A stretch of 64,000 nucleotides of DNA from Limosilactobacillus secaliphilus (GCF_001437055.1 NZ_JQBW01000004.1:62001-126000), one strand, 5' to 3'; shown: positions 47,160-54,948, numbered from the stretch's first letter. A program made the numbers and translations. The notes: a model not told the origin generated them from the sequence alone.

Positions 47160-47345
47160 ATGACCGAGTATTTAAGCTACCGGGAAGCAATGAACTACAT
47201 GGGCTTCAAAACCCAAGACACTTTGCGAACCTACATCAAGCAAGGCTTACCCACCATTCAAGTAGGCAAGTCCAAGCGCATTAGCAAGTCTGACATTGAC
47301 GACTTCATGGCTGCTCATCGTGTAGTAGCAACGCAGGACAAGTAA
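47160..47345 (+). CDS. Small HTH protein (excisionase / AlpA-like)
   Basis: A 61-aa DNA-binding protein with a MerR-type winged helix (LSYREAMNYMGFKTQDTLRTYI, then KRISKSDIDDFM), the form of Xis, AlpA or HTH_17 proteins. First rightward gene after the switch, preceded by AAGGAGG. The longer in-frame reading starts inside the operators and is rejected. It may act as excisionase, Cro-like repressor or early activator. Confidence 0.88.
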   Translation: MTEYLSYREAMNYMGFKTQDTLRTYIKQGLPTIQVGKSKRISKSDIDDFMAAHRVVATQDK

Positions 47346-47357
47346 GGGGATGAATTC

Positions 47358-48002
47358 ATGACTGAAAAGGTTATCGAAGAAGCAGCAAAGGACAAAGGAT
47401 TAATCATCAAGATTGAGCATTGGGCCGGTTTCCCTATTCGTTTTGTCCAGATTAACGATGATTGGCCGGTAGTAGCTCAAGACGTAGCAGCAGCTTTGGG
47501 TTATTCAGATGCTGAACACCTTACCCGGCGGATTCCTGCTAAATACAAACTAACCCCCATTTTGGGGGTTAAGGCTCAAGGTGGAAAAATCATTCTGCTA
47601 ACTGAACCAGGTATCTATAAAGCCGTGTTTGGTAGTCATAAACCCGAAGCTGAACAATTTCAAGATTGGGTTTACAGCGTTATCCAACATTTACGTAAAC
47701 AAGCCGGTTTGCAAGGCTACCAGGCTTTCAGAATGCTAGATAAGCAAATTCAGCAGCAGGCAATGGCCCGGCTGGACGCTTACAACAAGGTGGACTATAT
47801 CAAAGCCAACACCATTGCTAACAAGGCAATCGCCAACAAGTACGGTTTGCCAAAGATGATTAGCAAACGGGAAATGACCCCAGAAATGAAAAGAGCCCGC
47901 CCGGCCGTTCTAAATGACGTGGTGGACTTAATGAATATTAAAAGGCGTTTCGGCCTTGATTTCTCAGTATCGCAAACCATTTACAGCAAGTTAAAAAAGT
48001 GA
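47358..48002 (+). CDS. BRO-N domain phage antirepressor-like protein
   Basis: A 214-aa protein with an N-terminal BRO-N domain (IRFVQINDDWPVVAQDVAAALGYSD to about residue 115, with LLTEPGIYKAVFGSHKPEAEQFQDWVY) and a helical C-terminal region. In temperate phages such proteins interfere with the resident repressor. It lies 12 bases after the small HTH gene in the rightward early operon. Confidence 0.9.
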   Translation: MTEKVIEEAAKDKGLIIKIEHWAGFPIRFVQINDDWPVVAQDVAAALGYSDAEHLTRRIPAKYKLTPILGVKAQGGKIILLTEPGIYKAVFGSHKPEAEQFQDWVYSVIQHLRKQAGLQGYQAFRMLDKQIQQQAMARLDAYNKVDYIKANTIANKAIANKYGLPKMISKREMTPEMKRARPAVLNDVVDLMNIKRRFGLDFSVSQTIYSKLKK

Positions 48003-48011
48003 GGTAGCAGC

Positions 48012-48296
48012 ATGGACATTGGATTAAACCTACCACCAGAGCTGGAAACGTCAATCAACGCTACCGTTTCCGCTGCTGTTAATAAAGCTGTCGAGAACAC
48101 GAAGCGGGCCAATAGTTACCCGCCGTATATGAACCAACGGCAGGCTGCTAAATACCTAGGAACATCCCCCGCTACTGTTATCAGGTGGGAAAGAGCAGAC
48201 ATTGACTTCCCCACCATCACAATCGAAGGCAGCAAGCACTACTGTAAATCATCCCTTGACCAATGGATGAAGTCACAACAACAGCAAAAGAATTAA
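48012..48296 (+). CDS. HTH_17-type DNA-binding protein
   Basis: A 94-aa protein. An amphipathic N-terminal helix (about 8-30) is followed by a helix-turn-helix (MNQRQAAKYLGTSPATVIRWE) and the wing KHYCKSSLDQWM typical of excisionase/MerR-like HTH_17 domains. Ribosome binding site GAGGTAG. Second HTH protein of this type in the operon, so one may be Xis and the other a regulator. Confidence 0.85.
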   Translation: MDIGLNLPPELETSINATVSAAVNKAVENTKRANSYPPYMNQRQAAKYLGTSPATVIRWERADIDFPTITIEGSKHYCKSSLDQWMKSQQQQKN

Positions 48297-48337
48297 CGCA
48301 CAGCGCCCCAGCGTGCAATGAGAGGTAATTAATCACG

Positions 48338-48478
48338 ATGAAAGCATTACGCACTATTGATAATCAAATACTGGCCTTCTGGTATACGGAACCAAGTGAC
48401 CGCTTGTGGGCTTACCTAGCAACGTTTGTACCAGTAGCAGCCTTTATTATTGGCACAGTCGCTCAATTTACTAATTAG
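48338..48478 (+). CDS. Small single-pass membrane protein, 46 aa
   Basis: A short ORF with a hydrophobic helix (WAYLATFVPVAAFIIGTVAQF) in its C-terminal half. A GAGAGG lies 12-13 bases before the ATG, a loose spacing. It fills the gap between the HTH gene and the next ORF, in the same direction. Family unknown. Confidence 0.55.
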   Translation: MKALRTIDNQILAFWYTEPSDRLWAYLATFVPVAAFIIGTVAQFTN

Positions 48479-48488
48479 GGGTAACGAT

Positions 48489-48677
48489 ATGAAGCTAAGT
48501 AAGGACGACAAGTTATTAAAGAGTTCGCTTCTTTCTGACATTGAAGGCAATATCAAGACGCTAAATGGCACCGCTAAAACATACACCGACGGTCAAGAGG
48601 TTAGCGCCCTCACCTTGATTGATGAAAGTATCCAGGAACTAGCAGAGCTTAAAGACCTATTGAAGGGGGCCAAGTAG
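48489..48677 (+). CDS. Small hypothetical protein, 62 aa
   Basis: A 62-aa acidic helical protein (KLSKDDKLLKSSLLSDIEGN..). The ATG after GGGGTAA is preferred to an upstream in-frame ATG inside the previous small ORF. Its stop is directly followed by the start of the next gene, so translation is coupled. Function unknown. Confidence 0.7.
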   Translation: MKLSKDDKLLKSSLLSDIEGNIKTLNGTAKTYTDGQEVSALTLIDESIQELAELKDLLKGAK

Positions 48678-48980
48678 ATGGAACATTTAGACAAGGACGA
48701 GCAGCGAATTATGGAGCTACTACCAAGAGGAATTGATCGACCACGCCCGTTGAAAGAGATTATGAAGATTACGGGTTGGAGCAGCCGCCGGATTCGCTTA
48801 ACCATCAATCGTCTGATTGTACTTCACCACAAGCCAATCGGAGCGGTATACCGGAAGCCCCATAACGGTTACTTCATTATCACTAACGACGAGGAACGGC
48901 AGCTAGCATTGGAACCGCTGGCCTCACAGATCGCTGAATTGAAAAAACGGACACAAATAATCAGAGGCGTTGAGTTTTAG
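48678..48980 (+). CDS. Winged-helix DNA-binding protein, 100 aa
   Basis: A 100-aa protein with a winged helix: RPLKEIMKITGWSSRRIRLTINRL is the recognition region and HNGYFIITNDEER the wing. Such proteins occur before the replication genes of Lactobacillus phages. Start codon directly follows the preceding stop. Exact target unknown. Confidence 0.8.
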   Translation: MEHLDKDEQRIMELLPRGIDRPRPLKEIMKITGWSSRRIRLTINRLIVLHHKPIGAVYRKPHNGYFIITNDEERQLALEPLASQIAELKKRTQIIRGVEF

Positions 48981-49154
48981 AAAGTAAATGATGATTATGT
49001 TTCATGAAATAAAAAAGCCGTTAACGCTGGATAACTACCACATCAAACAGCATTAACAGGCTCACAAATATAGACATAGCGGCAATATGTACCGCCTTGT
49101 CTATTCTATCATGAAGCAATTCAGTGGGGGACATCCCCAGAAAGGAATAAGACA
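48981..49154. other. Non-coding gap with hairpins
   Basis: A hairpin with stems TAGACA / TGTCTA and GCGG / CCGC (49071-49103) is followed by a small GGGGA / TCCCC hairpin. No ORF. It may be a terminator or processing site splitting the early operon. Confidence 0.5.
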
Positions 49155-49364
49155 ATGACAAATAGTAATTACAAATTCATGTTAGCGGACGACCACAAGG
49201 GCAACAAGGTACTCGCAGTAATTAAGGGTGATTTTACGGCTGATCTAGTAAGTCAAGCTAAGATCATCGACGATAGCCGTTTTAAGGACACCGCAGACCA
49301 GCTCAAGCACATTATTGACGCTTCTAGCGTTAAAGAAATGGATGGTGACAAACCATGCAACTAA
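49155..49364 (+). CDS. Hypothetical protein, 69 aa
   Basis: A 69-aa protein (KFMLADDHKGNKVLAVIKGDFTADL) with a beta-rich N-terminus and a helical end. An AAAGGA site precedes the ATG. It overlaps the next gene by ten bases. No family recognised. Confidence 0.7.
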   Translation: MTNSNYKFMLADDHKGNKVLAVIKGDFTADLVSQAKIIDDSRFKDTADQLKHIIDASSVKEMDGDKPCN

Positions 49365-49849
49365 TCACCCTCACAGCCCCAGACGGGCACCGAGAACGTT
49401 GGGAACCATGCTTAGCAGCCAACACCTTAAAACAGCTATACCGTTACCTCATCAACCCGAACCAGGCCACAGTTAGTAAACTAGCCCAACAGGTAGAAGA
49501 ATTTGTAGGAAATGACCCGGCACGAGTACGTAACGCCCTCGTCTACGCACAATCGGTCCAGAATGGCCTATTCCACAAACTGGCCCTAATCAGTAACAAC
49601 GGTGAACGCAGTATGGCCAGGATATTCTTCCTACTACGTTCACTGGACAAAGACACAGGCATTCACCGCAATATTTACGACCGCCCGGCAGATGATAATC
49701 CAATGATCGCCGTTATTCAGCAAGTGACGAACCGGGACCAGCGGACCATTAAAGGACTGGCCGCCCTTGCCAAGCTATTTGTTGATGGTCAACTTAGTTA
49801 CGACAGTTTGGGGATGAACGACAATGAGCAAGTTACAGAGTGCAATTAG
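49355..49849 (+). CDS. Hypothetical phage-type protein, 164 aa
   Basis: A 164-aa soluble, mostly helical protein. It overlaps the primase-polymerase gene by 26 bases and therefore belongs to the replication operon. It may be an accessory replication protein. No motif is recognised. Confidence 0.75.
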   Translation: MQLITLTAPDGHRERWEPCLAANTLKQLYRYLINPNQATVSKLAQQVEEFVGNDPARVRNALVYAQSVQNGLFHKLALISNNGERSMARIFFLLRSLDKDTGIHRNIYDRPADDNPMIAVIQQVTNRDQRTIKGLAALAKLFVDGQLSYDSLGMNDNEQVTECN

Positions 49850-50594
49850 ATATGCAAAATTAGGGTATTCAGTTCTGCCAATGAACTGCAAGAATCCCCT
49901 AATCAAGTTCGCAGGCCGCCCGACACTCACTACCGACCAGATAAAGGAATACTGGACTAAATACCCTACCGCCAATATTGCATTACGTACTACCAGTTTT
50001 TTCGTGGTAGATATTGATACGAAGCAGGCACATGGCAAGGACGGAATGAAGTCCATTAAACAGTTACCATCTGGCATCATCTTGCCCACACGGACACAAA
50101 AAACAGCAAGTGGTGGTTATCAAATGTTTTACATGAAACCACCAGACAGCCAATTAACGCAGGCAATTGGTCTGCTGCCAGGCGTTGACATCAAGGCACA
50201 CCCTAATAATTACGTGCTAGTGCCACCGTCAACAACAGAAAAAGGTGTGTATAGGTGGCTTAACGCTACCGCAGCAATAAAACAGCCAAGTCAAACCCTA
50301 TTAAAGATGATTTATAACCACCATCCTACCGTGAGAGAACCACGCCAGGCTAGTTACCATGCAAAAAAGAAATGGACCGGAATGGTGCTAGACAACATCG
50401 TTACAGGAGCGCCAGAGGGTTGTCGCAATGATTACCTAACTCGCTTGTGTGGGCAGATGATACACGCAGGCGCAGAGAATGAAACCGTTTGGATATTGCT
50501 AAACTATGCTAACCAATTCAATACGCCGCCGTTGGATGATACCGAAGTTGGTAGGATTGTTGCCAGCGTCTTAAAAGAGGAGTTGAGAAAGTGA
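49824..50594 (+). CDS. Primase-polymerase (bifunctional primase/polymerase N-terminal domain)
   Basis: A 256-aa archaeo-eukaryotic-type Prim-Pol protein. The N-terminal part AIRYAKLGYSVLPM and the metal motif DID (D63, D65) in FFVVDIDTK are typical; GLLPGVDIKA and YVLVPPSTTEKGVYRW complete the active region. A C-terminal helical PriCT-like domain (about 185-250, GCRNDYLTRLCGQMIHAG) follows. It overlaps the helicase gene by four bases; the two are fused in some elements. Confidence 0.9.
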   Translation: MSKLQSAIRYAKLGYSVLPMNCKNPLIKFAGRPTLTTDQIKEYWTKYPTANIALRTTSFFVVDIDTKQAHGKDGMKSIKQLPSGIILPTRTQKTASGGYQMFYMKPPDSQLTQAIGLLPGVDIKAHPNNYVLVPPSTTEKGVYRWLNATAAIKQPSQTLLKMIYNHHPTVREPRQASYHAKKKWTGMVLDNIVTGAPEGCRNDYLTRLCGQMIHAGAENETVWILLNYANQFNTPPLDDTEVGRIVASVLKEELRK

Positions 50595-52195
50595 GTAAGA
50601 AAAGACAAGCACTAGACCCCAATAATCCAGTAGTAAAGAAATTAGGAATTAATGCTTTATTTCGTGACCTTGACCAACAACGTAAGCAGGAGACACCGCC
50701 GCAATCTATGAAAGAGTTAGAACAACAATTACAACATGATGGCCAAAAGTGGCGAGATAAGCATAAAAAGGAATTTAAGAATGGCAACGTTAAGGTATTT
50801 CACCCCTCACCACGTATAGTAGCGGACATATTAGAGCGTCACCTAAATTACGGGATAATTGCCAATGATGATGAAGAAATGGAGCATGGCCAGGTTTCAT
50901 TTTATGACCTAGACAGTGGCACATATAAAGAAAGCCGCCGCTTATTGAAAAAACTAGCTACTTGTGTGGAGCGGACCCTAACCACTCGCCAACTAAAAGA
51001 AGTTATGAACTACTTATTCCTAGATAGCCACCGCCTTATGGAAACTCGCAGTAAATGGCTTATTCCCGTTAATAACGGTGTCTTTAATCAGCATACCCAC
51101 CAATTAGAGCCGTTCTCGCCTAAATACGTATTCAGACATAAGATCATGACCAACTATAATCCCAACGCAACAGAGCCATCATTCAATGGCTGGAGCTTGT
51201 CGGAGTGGTTTCACCAGATCGCAGGCGATGACCAGGAAAAGTTATTGCTATTGTGGCAAACCATTTCAGCCGTTGTTAATCCTAACCTAACCACTGACGT
51301 TGCTATTTTTCTGGTAGATAGTGGACAAGGCCGCACCGGAAAAAGTACGTTTGAACGGTTGCTAGAGAACCTGGTAGGCGCTGGTAACTACGGCTCATTG
51401 AAACTAAAAGAGTTTGAAGATGATTTCAAGCTGGCCAGTGCAACTGGTAAGGCCCTACTAATCGGGGATGATAACAATCCCAATGACTATAACCGCACCA
51501 GCGAGAATTTTAAGAGTGTGGCCACTGGTGAGAACGTCCTCATCAATCCTAAAGGACTAGCCCCGTTTAACTACCGTTTCAATAACTTTATTATCCAGTC
51601 CATGAACGGCATCCCCCGTTTTAGTGACACCACAGACGCCCTTTTTAGGCGTTTCCGGGTAATCGTATTCAATCATCAATACGAAGCTACTCCAGCCAAT
51701 AAGCGCATCAAGGATGAATACATCAAGGACCAGCGGCTGCTGGAGTTCGTATTAAGAAAAGCCCTTAGCATGACCCCAGACGTGTTACAAGACACCGCAG
51801 AAAGTCGGGAGATCATTAAGGACATCAAAGAGGACAACGACAGCGTAGATCATTTTATCGAGGAGTATTTGCCAGAGCTGGAAAGCACTCGTATTCCCGT
51901 CTCATTCCTATTTAAGTTTTTCCTAGCCGCTATGGACTTTGAGAACAATCCACAGAAGATTAAACAGAATACATTTACCAGAAGAGCCAAACCACTAATG
52001 GCCAATAAAGGGTGGGAATACTTGAGAAATAACTTAGCACCACTTACTTGTTGGAATAATAGCGATATAGATAAACTGGACCGACTAGATATTCACTATA
52101 AATATGGAGTTAAAGTTAATCCAAATAAGTACCAACCGCTTTTTTTAAAAACCAACAAAGAGAATAATAAACCGACAAGAAAACAAAATGATTGA
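50591..52195 (+). CDS. SF3 (D5/P4-type) replicative helicase
   Basis: A 534-aa superfamily 3 helicase of phage and satellite replicons. Walker A GQGRTGKS is at 245-252, Walker B LLIGDDNN at about 289-296, and FIIQSMNGIPRF is the motif C/sensor region. The N-terminal D5-like domain precedes it. In SaPI-like satellites the helicase binds the iterons of the adjacent origin; the iteron cluster here starts within the end of this gene. Confidence 0.92.
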   Translation: MSKKRQALDPNNPVVKKLGINALFRDLDQQRKQETPPQSMKELEQQLQHDGQKWRDKHKKEFKNGNVKVFHPSPRIVADILERHLNYGIIANDDEEMEHGQVSFYDLDSGTYKESRRLLKKLATCVERTLTTRQLKEVMNYLFLDSHRLMETRSKWLIPVNNGVFNQHTHQLEPFSPKYVFRHKIMTNYNPNATEPSFNGWSLSEWFHQIAGDDQEKLLLLWQTISAVVNPNLTTDVAIFLVDSGQGRTGKSTFERLLENLVGAGNYGSLKLKEFEDDFKLASATGKALLIGDDNNPNDYNRTSENFKSVATGENVLINPKGLAPFNYRFNNFIIQSMNGIPRFSDTTDALFRRFRVIVFNHQYEATPANKRIKDEYIKDQRLLEFVLRKALSMTPDVLQDTAESREIIKDIKEDNDSVDHFIEEYLPELESTRIPVSFLFKFFLAAMDFENNPQKIKQNTFTRRAKPLMANKGWEYLRNNLAPLTCWNNSDIDKLDRLDIHYKYGVKVNPNKYQPLFLKTNKENNKPTRKQND

Positions 52196-52444
52196 GTATG
52201 TGTTGGTTTCTGAATTACTTGATACATAAGGATTGGCTTACTAAAAACCAACATACCAACAAACCAACATAGAAATATTACATATAAAAGAAAGCATCCC
52301 AAAATACGTGTTTTCTCTTTAAAAGAGATTTTTCTTAAAACATTTGTTGTTTTGTTGGTAATGGTTAGTTAATCCATTCGTATCAAGGGGTTGAGTTACC
52401 AACAACAGATACCAACAGTCATTTTGTAATTGTTAGTTGTCGGT
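52131..52444. other. Probable replication origin with ACCAACA iterons
   Basis: Exact ACCAACA occurs at 52151, 52247, 52255, 52263, 52398 and 52411 on the plus strand, and at 52201 and 52353 on the minus strand. Near copies are at 52131, 52171 and 52438. Three copies are tandem with an 8-bp period. The two clusters flank an AT-rich stretch (52270-52350) with the small palindrome CTCTTTAAAAGAG. Position directly after the helicase and this symmetry match known SaPI-type origins. Confidence 0.85.
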
Positions 52445-52487
52445 ATAGGCAGATTAGACACCCTATAAAAAGAAAGCAGGTGTAAGC

Positions 52488-52877
52488 ATGGTTAAACAAT
52501 TGAGCAGTAAACAATTTAATTCCTTACAGCAGAAGATCGGTGCTGAACGAAAAAACACCAATGTTTTGTATGTTCAGCTCAACGAAACAGTTGGCGCTGG
52601 CCTGGAGTATTACACCGACACCGGAACATTTGACCTAGATATATTGGAGCTGCCACTAGGGGATAGCAGCAAGTGCCTGGCCCGTTACTCACACAGTTAC
52701 CCACCGTGTTTAGTTCCGACTGTTATTAGATTGTTACGGCAGTACGTAGAGGCACACGGTGGCAACTTTGAACACGTGAGAGAATATGAAGCCAATTCAA
52801 ACAAGGGGTTCGCTGATTACTTCCAGGACAAGACAAGCATCCCCTATGCTGACCTGGTGGACTATGAACCACGTTAA
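52488..52877 (+). CDS. Hypothetical protein after the origin, 129 aa
   Basis: A 129-aa soluble protein (GLEYYTDTGTFDLDILELPLGDSSKCLARYSH..). Start after AAAGCAGGTG. It overlaps a 27-codon ORF. In PICIs this position often holds morphogenesis or interference genes, but I recognise no such motif. Confidence 0.7.
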   Translation: MVKQLSSKQFNSLQQKIGAERKNTNVLYVQLNETVGAGLEYYTDTGTFDLDILELPLGDSSKCLARYSHSYPPCLVPTVIRLLRQYVEAHGGNFEHVREYEANSNKGFADYFQDKTSIPYADLVDYEPR

Positions 52878-52947
52878 AAGCATATTGGCCACACTAGAAA
52901 AAGACATTCAGATTTTTCATGCACTAAAAAGAGAGGACGAAAAATAA
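52864..52947 (+). CDS. Tiny ORF, 27 aa, translationally coupled
   Basis: A 27-codon ORF that starts inside the end of the preceding gene and whose TAA overlaps the ATG of the next gene (TAATG). It is charged and helical. The double overlap suggests it is translated, or at least acts as a coupling ORF. Confidence 0.45.
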   Translation: MNHVKSILATLEKDIQIFHALKREDEK

Positions 52948-53348
52948 TGAAATTCAATATCAAATATCCACCACTCATTGAACAGTCGTATAGTTTCATG
53001 ATCGCCGCTGGCATCAAGGCAACTAAGGACGCCGTTTATAGAAACATGGTAGCTAGTGATTTGATTGATGAGAACGGCAATCCCACACAGAAAGCAATTG
53101 ACGAGGGATTAATCGAAGTTGCTGGTGATGACCTCATCAAACAATTTAAGGCAACTAATCCGGTTATAAGCAGCATCCCTAATCAACACTTTAAAGTTCA
53201 AAACGGCCGGGTGTTGATGGATTGCTACGCAGTCAAGGCAGCAGCTACCACCGTATTAAATGACCCTACAGCAACGCCAGAACAGCATGACAGCGCACAA
53301 CACTTGCTGGACCAGGTAAACAACCTGGACCATAACGAATGGCACTAA
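52947..53348 (+). CDS. Hypothetical protein with a KilAC-like segment, 133 aa
   Basis: A 133-aa protein. The segment GIKATKDAVYRNMVASDLIDENGNPTQKAIDEGLIEV resembles the helical end of phage antirepressors (nxPTxxAxxxGL pattern). It has an HFKVQNGRVLMD strand after it. It is the last gene before a 73-base nested hairpin. Function tentative. Confidence 0.65.
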   Translation: MKFNIKYPPLIEQSYSFMIAAGIKATKDAVYRNMVASDLIDENGNPTQKAIDEGLIEVAGDDLIKQFKATNPVISSIPNQHFKVQNGRVLMDCYAVKAAATTVLNDPTATPEQHDSAQHLLDQVNNLDHNEWH

Positions 53349-53353
53349 CTAGA

Positions 53354-53426
53354 CCGACGAAAACTAACACCCCCAAACCGTTGTTATATCAACAATAGTT
53401 TGGGGGTGATTGTAGCTTTTCGTCGG
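53354..53426. repeat. Large nested hairpin
   Basis: Three nested arms: outer CCGACGAAAA / TTTTCGTCGG, middle CACCCCCAAAC / GTTTGGGGGTG, inner GTTG / CAAC around TTATAT. No long T-run follows on either strand. The following 205 bases (53427-53631) hold no gene; a palindrome ATATAG..CTATAT lies near 53476-53495. Confidence 0.8.
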
Positions 53427-53631
53427 AAGAGGACCAGAATTGTAGTTATTTTGGCAGCAAGATACACTAAAAATATAGATCATATGTTCTATATACCTAA
53501 TCACGTTTAAAATTAGGCCAGTTTTAGGCCGCTTAGTTAGCAAGTAACATAATTAATCATTCAATACTTAAAATTGATTAGACGGGCTTACAAGGGAAAA
53601 TATAAATATATAGCAAAATGGAGATGGTTTA

Positions 53632-53763
53632 GTGTTTATCGCATCATGTTTGTTAATTGTGAGCATTGTTTGTGGTCTGGCAAGTCTTATCGCTGACATT
53701 ACGGTTATATGGCTATTCACCCACTACATGAAAGACCAGAACAAGGGGGATGAAACTAAATGA
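53632..53763 (+). CDS. Small membrane protein, 43 aa (GTG start)
   Basis: A 43-aa protein with one long hydrophobic helix (FIASCLLIVSIVCGLASLI onward) and a charged tail. GGAGATGG lies eight bases before the GTG. Its TGA overlaps the ATG of the next gene (ATGA), which supports translation. Function unknown. Confidence 0.6.
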   Translation: MFIASCLLIVSIVCGLASLIADITVIWLFTHYMKDQNKGDETK

Positions 53764-54125
53764 GTTGGTATCGTGGACGATATGTTTTCACTAAACGGAA
53801 CCTGGCACAGTGGATGGCAGCAAGCAACAAGGATTACCATTTTAGAGTTCGCCACAAGGACCAGGCAGACAAGACGGTGGTTAGTTTCGTGTATTCAGAC
53901 CAGGTGAAGAAAGACAGGCGGTTATATTGCGCTTGTCGTGTCCTATATGACCATTACCAAGAATATTGCCAGCAGCAGGAGCTAACCCCACTTAACAATC
54001 ACAATTTTAAGCGCAACATGGAACTACTAGGGTTCATATATCAAAAGCACCACCGCTTTTATGTTGGTTATTACGGTAACAAGGTAACGACTGCATACAA
54101 AAACATTGGAATTGTTAAACAATAA
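53760..54125 (+). CDS. Winged-helix-like protein, 121 aa
   Basis: A 121-aa protein. Its C-terminal LTPLNNHNFKRNMELLGFIYQKHHRFYVGYYG resembles the winged helix that ends D5/P4-type primase-helicases, here as a separate gene. The N-terminus is basic. Starts inside the stop of the preceding small gene. It may help the replication proteins bind DNA. Confidence 0.65.
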   Translation: MSWYRGRYVFTKRNLAQWMAASNKDYHFRVRHKDQADKTVVSFVYSDQVKKDRRLYCACRVLYDHYQEYCQQQELTPLNNHNFKRNMELLGFIYQKHHRFYVGYYGNKVTTAYKNIGIVKQ

Positions 54126-54246
54126 ATTTTCCATAGGGTGTCCAATTTATTAAAGCCTCTTAAACGCTGATATAACAGCAAGCTAATATGTTTTTATTGC
54201 CCAATATTGTACATTGGTGGGGATGTTTGTAGTTATAAGAACGTTA

Positions 54247-54281
54247 ACAAAACCTAACCTTTTTTATTGATTCGCAGTTAA
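54247..54281. repeat. 35-bp direct repeat, copy 1 (upstream of 32-aa peptide)
   Basis: 33 of 35 bases match the second copy. It lies 32 bases before the start codon of the small membrane peptide. Confidence 0.9.
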
Positions 54282-54313
54282 AGCACTAATTAAACTAAAT
54301 CGGAGTTGGTAAC

Positions 54314-54412
54314 ATGATTTTATTCTTTGATAGCACCTACTGGATTTATGAGTTGTTAGCAGTAATCGCAGTAATTATTATTGCTTTACTGGTTATTAAG
54401 TACAGGCACTAG
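54314..54412 (+). CDS. 32-aa hydrophobic peptide, possible type I toxin
   Basis: A 32-aa peptide with a polar N-terminus, one hydrophobic helix (LLAVIAVIIIALLVI) and a basic end (KYRH). GGAG lies nine bases before the ATG. Size and layout resemble Fst/Ldr-type toxins that act on the membrane. It stands between two near-identical direct repeats, as in the par (Fst) locus where toxin mRNA and antisense RNA share such repeats. No antisense RNA has been shown here. Confidence 0.5.
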   Translation: MILFFDSTYWIYELLAVIAVIIIALLVIKYRH

Positions 54413-54418
54413 AACCTT

Positions 54419-54453
54419 ACAAAACCTAACCTTCTTTATTGATTCGTAGTTAA
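54419..54453. repeat. 35-bp direct repeat, copy 2 (downstream of 32-aa peptide)
   Basis: Starts six bases after the peptide's stop codon. The two differences from copy 1 are both T/C changes. Confidence 0.9.
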
Positions 54454-54709
54454 TTGTTATTACTTATGAGTGATTAGCTGTAATCATTGATACAATAACG
54501 TTTTACGTCAAAACAAGAAACAACAAAGAGCAATGATCGCCCCTCTTTTGCTATCAAAATAGAACATACTAAAAAGCCCCCGTTTTCTTTCAACGGGGGT
54601 TAGTTTATGGCAGATTGCAAGAAATAACTTGAACGAATTTAATGACGTAAATTAAGCAGGAAGCTCTCGATTGGTATGCGCCAGTTAAGACATTTAGGTG
54701 GCCGGGAAT
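54454..54709. other. Non-coding stretch between the peptide locus and the cargo operon
   Basis: No ORF is supported. It holds an AAAGAG / CTCTTT hairpin near 54524-54547 with a T-rich tail on the minus strand, a minus-strand TTGACG that could start an antisense transcript toward the peptide, and the terminator described separately. Confidence 0.5.
54571..54600 (-). terminator. Terminator of the glycosyltransferase cargo operon
   Basis: The stem GCCCCCGTT / AACGGGGGT is followed by TTTTT on the minus strand, downstream of the 61-aa membrane protein gene. Confidence 0.85.
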
Positions 54710-54895
54710 TCAGATACCAATTGATTTTAATAACGGTTTCCACTTAGCAAGAATCAGTGCCACCTTACCAGAACAACAAGTGAGAACTAAAATTAGGGCA
54801 AAGATTTCAAGCGAAATAATGACGCTAAGGACAACATGCGAATAGGTTAATAAAGTCATCCCAATCGCTAGCGTTATCCAGCTCATATTTTCCAT
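54710..54895 (-). CDS. Small two-helix membrane protein, 61 aa
   Basis: A 61-aa protein with two hydrophobic segments (about 5-25 and 27-52) and a basic C-terminus. It is the second gene of the minus-strand cargo operon, 53 bases after the glycosyltransferase. The ATG or the ATG three codons later may be used; no ideal ribosome binding site decides. Small membrane partners such as GtrA-type flippases accompany phage glycosyltransferases, but this one is too short for a firm match. Confidence 0.55.
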   Translation of the reverse strand: MENMSWITLAIGMTLLTYSHVVLSVIISLEIFALILVLTCCSGKVALILAKWKPLLKSIGI

Positions 54896-54948
54896 CTTTT
54901 TTTCACTTACTCTTTTTCCTCCTTATTTCTTTAGCGGTACTTCGCGTA

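Noticed and set aside
52141-52270. ACCAACA repeats as a CRISPR-like or microsatellite array
   Set aside because: Units are 7 bp, irregularly spaced and on both strands, without spacers of equal length. They fit iterons.
52488-54125. Post-origin ORFs as terminase small subunit or capsid-size genes of a PICI
   Set aside because: Position would suit, but none of the proteins shows a motif I can tie to those families.
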